A stretch of 64,000 nucleotides of DNA from Smittia aterrima (taxonomy: Eukaryota; Arthropoda; Insecta; Diptera; Chironomidae): the NCBI GenBank assembly GCA_033063855.1, contig CP093829.1, positions 5,652,243-5,716,242 of the forward strand, written 5' to 3'. Each line of letters starts with the position of its first letter. Positions within the stretch are counted from its first letter, which is position 1. Made by a program: the position numbers and the translations under genes. Positions 58,907 to 64,000 of the stretch are shown piece by piece. Below the pieces are notes generated by a model. The model was not told the origin of the DNA. It did not search any database and saw only the letters and a program-made list of their open reading frames with translations.

Positions 58907-59000
58907 AGAAAAATAATGCGAGCTTTTGGCTGTTAGGTACCTTCTTGAATGCTGAGAATGAAATGAGACAAGCGATGACAAAGTTTTCTTTTTATTCGTT
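58907..59000 (+). repeat. Direct repeat B1 upstream of F-box gene 1
   Basis: Related in the same orientation to block A1; core AATGCTGAGAATGAAATGAG, followed by GACAAAGTTTTC in both. Repeated at 62826-62920 upstream of F-box gene 2. Confidence 0.65.
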
Positions 59001-59210
59001 TAGAATTTGTTCCTATTTCTTTTTATTTCTTTTTATCCTTTGAAGACAAATCCTTGTAGAAGTCACTAGACGTCTGTCTGACCGATAGTCCTTGTTGTAA
59101 ACCGATTTTGCTGTTGTAAGGCACCCCTCTGCACTAAACATGTGCGACGGTATCAAAATTAAAATTCGTCCAATAATCCTGACTTCATCATAATGCAATC
59201 TGAGTCTTAA
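59001..59210 (+). pseudogene. Receptor last-exon remnant 1
   Basis: 59151-59210 matches the receptor last exon (ATTAAAATTCGTCCAAT.AT) but has lost the middle: CTGACTT runs straight into CATCATAATGCAAT.TGAGTC plus a stop. A block of unknown origin precedes it at about 59001-59150. The same arrangement occurs at 62925-63121. Confidence 0.75.
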
Positions 59211-59353
59211 ATGAATTGTGAAGCAGTGAAATGAAATATTTAAATGTTGCGTGAGTCACTCACGGTGAGTGGAACTCATTAACTAGAAAGCTTAAAAGTA
59301 ATTGAATTATTTTTCTAAAATTACTGACAGTTTGATTCGAATTATTGTGAGGA

Positions 59354-60582
59354 ATGGACATCTACGAGTCGTTGGAGTTTCTTTTTCTCTTCCTCAAAGT
59401 TTTAGGCTTAGCTTCGTTTAGCTTTGAGAAGGAAATTCGTCGATTTTTTGTAAAGATTCGCGATGTCGTTGTTCTCTTGTTGGTAGTCGCACTTTGGATT
59501 GGACTGACTAAATTCCAAATAGATAACAAAGATGCAATTTTAATGACAGATAACTATTACGGAAGCGGATCAAAAGTTCTTGATCGGATTTGGAAGTTTC
59601 AATACATAATTCAACATTTCTTAGCAGTTCCTGCAATCGTCTACAATTTTGTTAAAAGGAAAAATATTTGGCAGTTCATGAAGTTAGTTTACGAATTCGA
59701 TGAAATGTTGAATCATCTAGAATGGCAATTCAAAGTGAAGCAAATCAAGCCTTGGATTGTGATTGGATTATTTGTGGCTCCAATTGTGTCGATCGTGATT
59801 TATTTCTTTCACAATTATGGTCGGATTGAACTTGATGGATCCTTCTTGCAGCTTCTGCTTATTCTAGTTAATTATTTGATTATCCTCGAATTTTATTTGT
59901 TTCTATCGACGCAATTTATTTTGAGTGTCTACTGCATTATTTTTCGATTGAGTTCTTTATCAAGGAACTTTAAAGATTTGATGCTGAATAAAAATTCTGA
60001 TTTGAAAGTTCTTACATTAGATTCATCGAGAGAAAAGCTTGTTCTTCGGAATATTTCGGTTTTGTACGACAAACTCGCCGATGTTTTAGATGAAGTCAAC
60101 ACAATCTTTTCGAAACAAATGATCACAGTTTTTATTCCTTCGTTGATGCTTCAGATCTTCACAACTTATATCATTATCAAAGCAATTGTTACTGATTTGA
60201 ACGTTGAGATTTTAACTTGGCACGACTTTGCTATTTGGAATTTGTTTCTAACAGTCCCTTCGATCGTCGCACTTTACGTTGGATCAGTCGCAGTGGCTGA
60301 ATCTGAAAAATTATCGAAATACATCGGAAAATACTTAAACGTTTCTCCTTCTGATGTTTTCTGATGTTAAAAGTAAGTTGAACAAAAGTTTTCAAAAATA
60401 GATCTATTTTCAAAAACTTTAATGAAAATTTATTTTTTCAGGGAAATCTTCTTATCAACAAAATTAAAATTCGTCCAATGATTTTGACTTGCGGATTCTT
60501 TAATATTGATTGGACTCTTGGATTCTCAATTTGTGGAACTATCGTGACCTACATGGTCATCATAATGCAATTTGAGTCATAA
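59354..60582 (+). pseudogene. Gustatory receptor 4, broken at the exon 1 end
   Basis: Exon 1 (59354 to about 60372) and exon 2 (60442-60582) are colinear with receptor 2 and largely open. Two extra bases in SPSDVF, just before the splice donor, create a TGA at 60362-60364. The predicted 336-aa product would lack the seventh membrane segment and the TYMVIIMQF signature, although the exon encoding them is intact downstream. This is a recent pseudogene, a loss segregating in the population, or an assembly error. Confidence 0.8.
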
Positions 60583-60662
60583 ATGAATTGTGAAGAAATG
60601 AAATAAAATATTAAAATGTTGAGTGAGTTGAAGTTCCACTAGAGAGTTTAATATGGACAACT

Positions 60663-60750
60663 GAGGAATGGGCATCTACTGTACGAGTCCTTGGAATTTT
60701 TCTTTCTCTTCCTTAAAATCTTGGGCCTATCTTTGTTTTGCTTCGAGATG
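60663..60750 (+). pseudogene. Receptor 5' remnant
   Basis: GAGGAATGGGCATCTACTG followed by GAGTCCTTGGAATTTTTCTT corresponds to the receptor start with a few inserted bases; similarity ends near 60750. The rest of the receptor is gone. Confidence 0.7.
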
Positions 60751-60896
60751 GACGACATAAAGAAAATTCATTTCTAGTTAATCAATCAACATCCCGTGAG
60801 TCTCTCGATGATCACAAGGATTGCGAACAAAAATCTGTTTCAGTTGCAAAAGCAATTGAATCACTTCGTTTGTTGTTTTGTATCACAAATTTCGAC

Positions 60897-60985
60897 AATG
60901 AAAAATATTGTGAGCTAATGGATGTTACTCTTTCGAACATTGAGAGTGAAATGAGTCAAAGGATGAAAAAGTTTTCCTTTTTTGT
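60897..60985 (+). repeat. Direct repeat A2 next to F-box gene 2
   Basis: Second copy of block A, just past the 3' end of F-box gene 2. It lies inside a chance ORF. Confidence 0.7.
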
Positions 60986-61232
60986 TTTATTTGTATAAGA
61001 TTTCACCAAAGTACAAAACTTTTATTAATCCTAATTTAAATCTAATTTACGACAAATGCTTCAAATAAATAAAATTCAATCGAATATTCAAAAAAAAAAT
61101 CTTGCTTTACGACCTTATTAGAAAAATCAGGAAATGAGAAATCAAGCAAAGAGATTTTTTTTTTATTTTTAAAAAGTTTTTAATTTTTTAGTTGGCTTGC
61201 CAGCAAATGATGGATGAATTGAAACCTTAGAT

Positions 61233-62771
61233 TTACATTAGATTTGAAGGAATTGGGTGCTTTTTCTCTATCACAAGCAAGGTATATTTCTCGGTCATAA
61301 TTTCTCGCACTTCTCCCATGTTGACTCCTTCGAGTTTAGAAACTCTCAAGAATTCGAACTTTCTTTTCATTGATTTCAACATATTCAATATTTCTTCATC
61401 GATTAAGATGAGTGTAAGGTTTATTACTTTCGGCATTGAATCTAATAAAAATTTAATTCGGACAGAGTTAGCACAATTAGACAAAGTCAGTTCAGTGATT
61501 GAGGTTGACTTTTTATTTGGAATTTCGTTCTCGGAAAAAACATCAGAATAATGGAAAAAGAAGCTGAAATTCTTCAGCTTTGGCATCTTCATGATCGTGT
61601 CGAAGGTGTCTTTGTCTACTTCTCTTGCAACGATCACAAGTTTTTCGAGATAACCGCTTTGTGATGTAAGGAAGTTTGGAAAGTTGGTGCCAAGCAAATG
61701 TTGTGGCCGAACAAATCCTATTATCAAACTCTTGAGTTTGAATTGAAACTTCTTCCAAGATTCATCTTCGAATATTTGATTTACGATGTCTGAAAAAATT
61801 ATGACACTTGTTAGTTTGTCGAAGTTTTCGAGCATTTTTGTTAAAATATCTTTGCCATCTTTACCGCAAACGTCCCTTAAATCAAGGTGTTCGATTGCAA
61901 GAGAGTTTAATAAAAATCTAGCTGAAGTGTTGAACAATTTGTTGTTGTACATAACAGAAAATTGAATTGTTTTCAGCTTTGGAAATTTTAAAGCTTTGAA
62001 ACTATCAATCGGTGAAAATGCATCAAAGTAATGAAATGGAAGGGCGCCATAGTCCGCGACATAAATGCTTTCTACTGATGATTCGACTGATGAGAGTAAA
62101 TTCCACAAATCAAGTTTCGTTTTAAAATAAACATTTACGAGTGAAACATTTTTCCACTCATGAGCCTGACTATAAATGAAATCAAGTTCTGAATTGTTAA
62201 CATATTTGCCGAATAATCTTTTTTCATTGCCACTTTGTATCTGCCCGTCCCTTCGTCGGATTATAATGTTTTGATATCGTCTCGAACTGTTCTTTAGCAA
62301 ATTGAAATCTTCCAAATAGGTCGCATTTTTATCACGATAAACAATTTTAATTTTCATAAGATCTATCGACGAAGTGATATAGCTGTTATAATTTGGACTT
62401 AATTCTTGAGTCCTAATCAATTCTTCAGGATTAAAATCCAAGTCGCGATCAAAAACAACTTTAATTTTTTTCATGAGAACTTTCGACGAAGCGATGAAAT
62501 TATACCAACTTGGGCTGACTTCTGAAGCTGCTAACACGTCTTTGCCGTTTAAGTTATGGAGAATGATCTCAGGAATGTCGAGAAATCTTGAGAAATATTC
62601 CAAAGGATCCATAGCAGTCAACTCAGATAATTTGATGATTTTTTTGTTCGGCTTTTCATTTGAAGCTTCTGCTTTTGTTTCATCACCTGGCTTGCTTTTA
62701 ACAATTGAAACCTCAATGGAAGTTTTTTTCTTCAAACCATTTGTAGAGATCGGTGATATGCTTTTCTCCAT
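61233..62771 (-). CDS. F-box protein 2 of the array
   Basis: A single minus-strand exon of 512 aa, very similar to F-box protein 1 throughout: the same F-box (FLDIPEIILHNLNGKDVLAA) and the same LRR-like C-terminus (ITELTLSNCANSVRIKFLLD). There are small indels near the N-terminus, where it has an extra SKPGDET segment. It looks intact. Likely an SCF ligase substrate receptor; the target is unknown. It arose by duplication together with neighbouring receptor DNA. Confidence 0.88.
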   Translation of the reverse strand: MEKSISPISTNGLKKKTSIEVSIVKSKPGDETKAEASNEKPNKKIIKLSELTAMDPLEYFSRFLDIPEIILHNLNGKDVLAASEVSPSWYNFIASSKVLMKKIKVVFDRDLDFNPEELIRTQELSPNYNSYITSSIDLMKIKIVYRDKNATYLEDFNLLKNSSRRYQNIIIRRRDGQIQSGNEKRLFGKYVNNSELDFIYSQAHEWKNVSLVNVYFKTKLDLWNLLSSVESSVESIYVADYGALPFHYFDAFSPIDSFKALKFPKLKTIQFSVMYNNKLFNTSARFLLNSLAIEHLDLRDVCGKDGKDILTKMLENFDKLTSVIIFSDIVNQIFEDESWKKFQFKLKSLIIGFVRPQHLLGTNFPNFLTSQSGYLEKLVIVAREVDKDTFDTIMKMPKLKNFSFFFHYSDVFSENEIPNKKSTSITELTLSNCANSVRIKFLLDSMPKVINLTLILIDEEILNMLKSMKRKFEFLRVSKLEGVNMGEVREIMTEKYTLLVIEKKHPIPSNLM

Positions 62772-62825
62772 AATTTTAAGCTTTATTTATCTAAAAATAA
62801 AAATATAATTCAAATAAAAAACCAA

Positions 62826-62920
62826 AAAGAAAAATATCGCGAGCTATTGGCTGTTAGGTACCTTTTTGAATGCTGAGAATGAAATGAGACAAGCGATGGC
62901 AAAGTTTTCTTTTTATTTGT
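62826..62920 (+). repeat. Direct repeat B2 upstream of F-box gene 2
   Basis: Second copy of block B, almost identical to 58907-59000. Confidence 0.7.
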
Positions 62921-62924
62921 TTAG

Positions 62925-63121
62925 AATTTGTTCCTATTTCTTTTTATCCTTAGAAGACAAATCCTTGTAGGAGTCACTAGACGTCTGTCTGACCGATAGT
63001 CCTTGTTGTAAACCGATTTTGCTGTTGTAAGGCACCCCTCTGCACTAAACATGTGCGACGGTATCAAAATTAAAATTCGTCCAATAATCCTGACTTCATC
63101 ATAATGCAATTTGAGTCATAG
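62925..63121 (+). pseudogene. Receptor last-exon remnant 2
   Basis: Copy of the 59001-59210 segment, including the same internal deletion in the receptor last exon. No receptor follows here: the sequence passes straight to repeat A3 and the third F-box gene, so the receptor of this unit has been lost. Confidence 0.75.
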
Positions 63122-63222
63122 TTGAATTGTGAACAAATAAAATAAAATAAATAAACGTTGTGTGAGTGGAACTCATTAATTAGAGAGCTTAAAATGTTTG
63201 GCCTTGTATCACAAAACTCAAC

Positions 63223-63317
63223 AATGCAAAATATTGCGAGCTAATGGATGTTACCCTTTCGAATGTTAAGAGTGAAATGAGTCAAAGGATGGAAACAAAG
63301 TTTTCCTTTTTTCTTTT
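63223..63317 (+). repeat. Direct repeat A3 next to F-box gene 3
   Basis: Third copy of block A, at the 3' side of the F-box gene that runs off the window. Confidence 0.65.
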
Positions 63318-63560
63318 ATTTGAATTCTTATTACGTAAGAAAAACCCGCTTGCAAAGTGCAAAACTTTTAATAATTCTAATTTAAATCTAATTCACGACA
63401 AATGCTTCAAATAATTTTGAAAATACATTCGAATATTAAAAAATCCTGCTTTACGACCTTACCCGAAAAATCAGGAAATATCAAGCAAACAGAATTTTTT
63501 TTTATTTTTAAATTTTAAGTTGGCTTGCCAGCAAATGATCGATGAAGTTAAACCTTAGAT

Positions 63561-64000
63561 TTATCTTAGATCTGAAGGAATCGGGTGCTTTTCCTCAATC
63601 ACAAGCAAAGTATATTTCTCGGACATAATTTCTCGCACTTCCTCGATGTTGACTCCTTCGAGTTTAGAAACTCTCAAGAATTCGAACTTTCTTTTCATTG
63701 ATTTCAACATATTCAATATTTCTTCATCGATTGAGATGAGTGTAAGGTTTATTACTTTCGGCATTGAATCTAATAAAAATTTAAGTCTGATAGAGTTAGC
63801 ACAATTATACAAAGTCAGTTCAGTGATTGAGCTTGACTTTTTATTTGGAATTTCGTTCTCGGAAAAAACATCAGAATAATGGAAAAAGAAGCTGAAATTC
63901 TTCAGCTTTGGCATCTTCATGATCGTGTCGAAGGTTTCTTTGTCTACTTTCCTTGCAACGATCACAAGTTTTTCGAGATAACCGCTTTGGGATGTTAGGA
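63561..64000 (-). CDS. F-box protein 3, C-terminal part only (cut by window)
   Basis: The minus-strand frame is open from the window edge to the stop at 63561. It matches the last roughly 145 residues of F-box proteins 1 and 2 (FDTIMKMPKLKNFSFFFHYS, then ITELTLYNCANSIRLKFLLD). The F-box itself would lie beyond 64000. No break is seen in the visible part. Confidence 0.85.
   Translation of the reverse strand, partial: LTSQSGYLEKLVIVARKVDKETFDTIMKMPKLKNFSFFFHYSDVFSENEIPNKKSSSITELTLYNCANSIRLKFLLDSMPKVINLTLISIDEEILNMLKSMKRKFEFLRVSKLEGVNIEEVREIMSEKYTLLVIEEKHPIPSDLR

Noticed and set aside
60738..60998. 86-codon plus-strand ORF between receptor 4 and F-box gene 2
   Set aside because: It runs across a receptor remnant and repeat A2; the same sequence is not open in the other copies.
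1..64000. tRNA, rRNA, CRISPR, or bacterial-type features
   Set aside because: No tRNA-like TTC-loop and acceptor pairing was seen while reading, and nothing in the window suggests prokaryotic DNA. A covariance-model scan would be needed to exclude small RNAs.

Overview
The window looks like nuclear DNA of a dipteran insect, probably a nematoceran such as a midge. The evidence is an AT-rich sequence, many 48-70 bp GT-AG introns, and insect gene families: an insulin-like peptide, an allatostatin C receptor, gustatory receptors and quiver-type Ly6 proteins. The species cannot be read from the sequence. Exon models were joined by hand; each accepted model has GT/AG borders and a total length divisible by three.

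Layout. 2.2-2.9 kb (-) is an insulin-like peptide. 3.6-5.9 kb (-) is an unrecognised disordered protein with a Cys-rich start. 9.5-11.9 kb (+) is a small PPxY-containing orphan. 12.2-14.3 kb (+) is NADH-cytochrome b5 reductase with two alternative first exons. 14.6-15.2 kb (-) is a GPI-anchored Ly6 protein. 15.7-17.2 kb is an island of gene relics: a BTB/BACK fragment and a decayed FOXN2/3-type forkhead separated by AT-rich DNA. 19.0-20.9 kb (+) is the allatostatin C receptor. About 5.5 kb without genes follows, then PEX11 (-) and a DHHC3/7-type palmitoyltransferase (+) head to head. 29 kb (+) is a small precursor with an amidation-type site. 31 kb (-) is a 29-residue Met/Gly/Cys microprotein.

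31.9-52 kb is a cluster of TATA-driven genes for secreted, mostly histidine-rich proteins (eight members, seven + and one -). Five or six share an 'IHVPV'-like motif directly after the signal peptide. Most share one exon plan: a tiny phase-0 first coding exon, a signal-peptide exon ending in phase 2, then the body. I do not recognise the family. A structural cuticle, matrix or metal-binding role is inference. This is the best candidate for an undescribed system here.

53-64 kb is a young array of tandem gustatory receptor genes (+; three apparently intact, one broken, several remnants) interleaved with F-box genes (-; two full, one cut by the window end). The F-box genes are bordered by short direct repeats. 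Receptors and F-box genes appear to have been duplicated together, followed by deletion and pseudogenisation.
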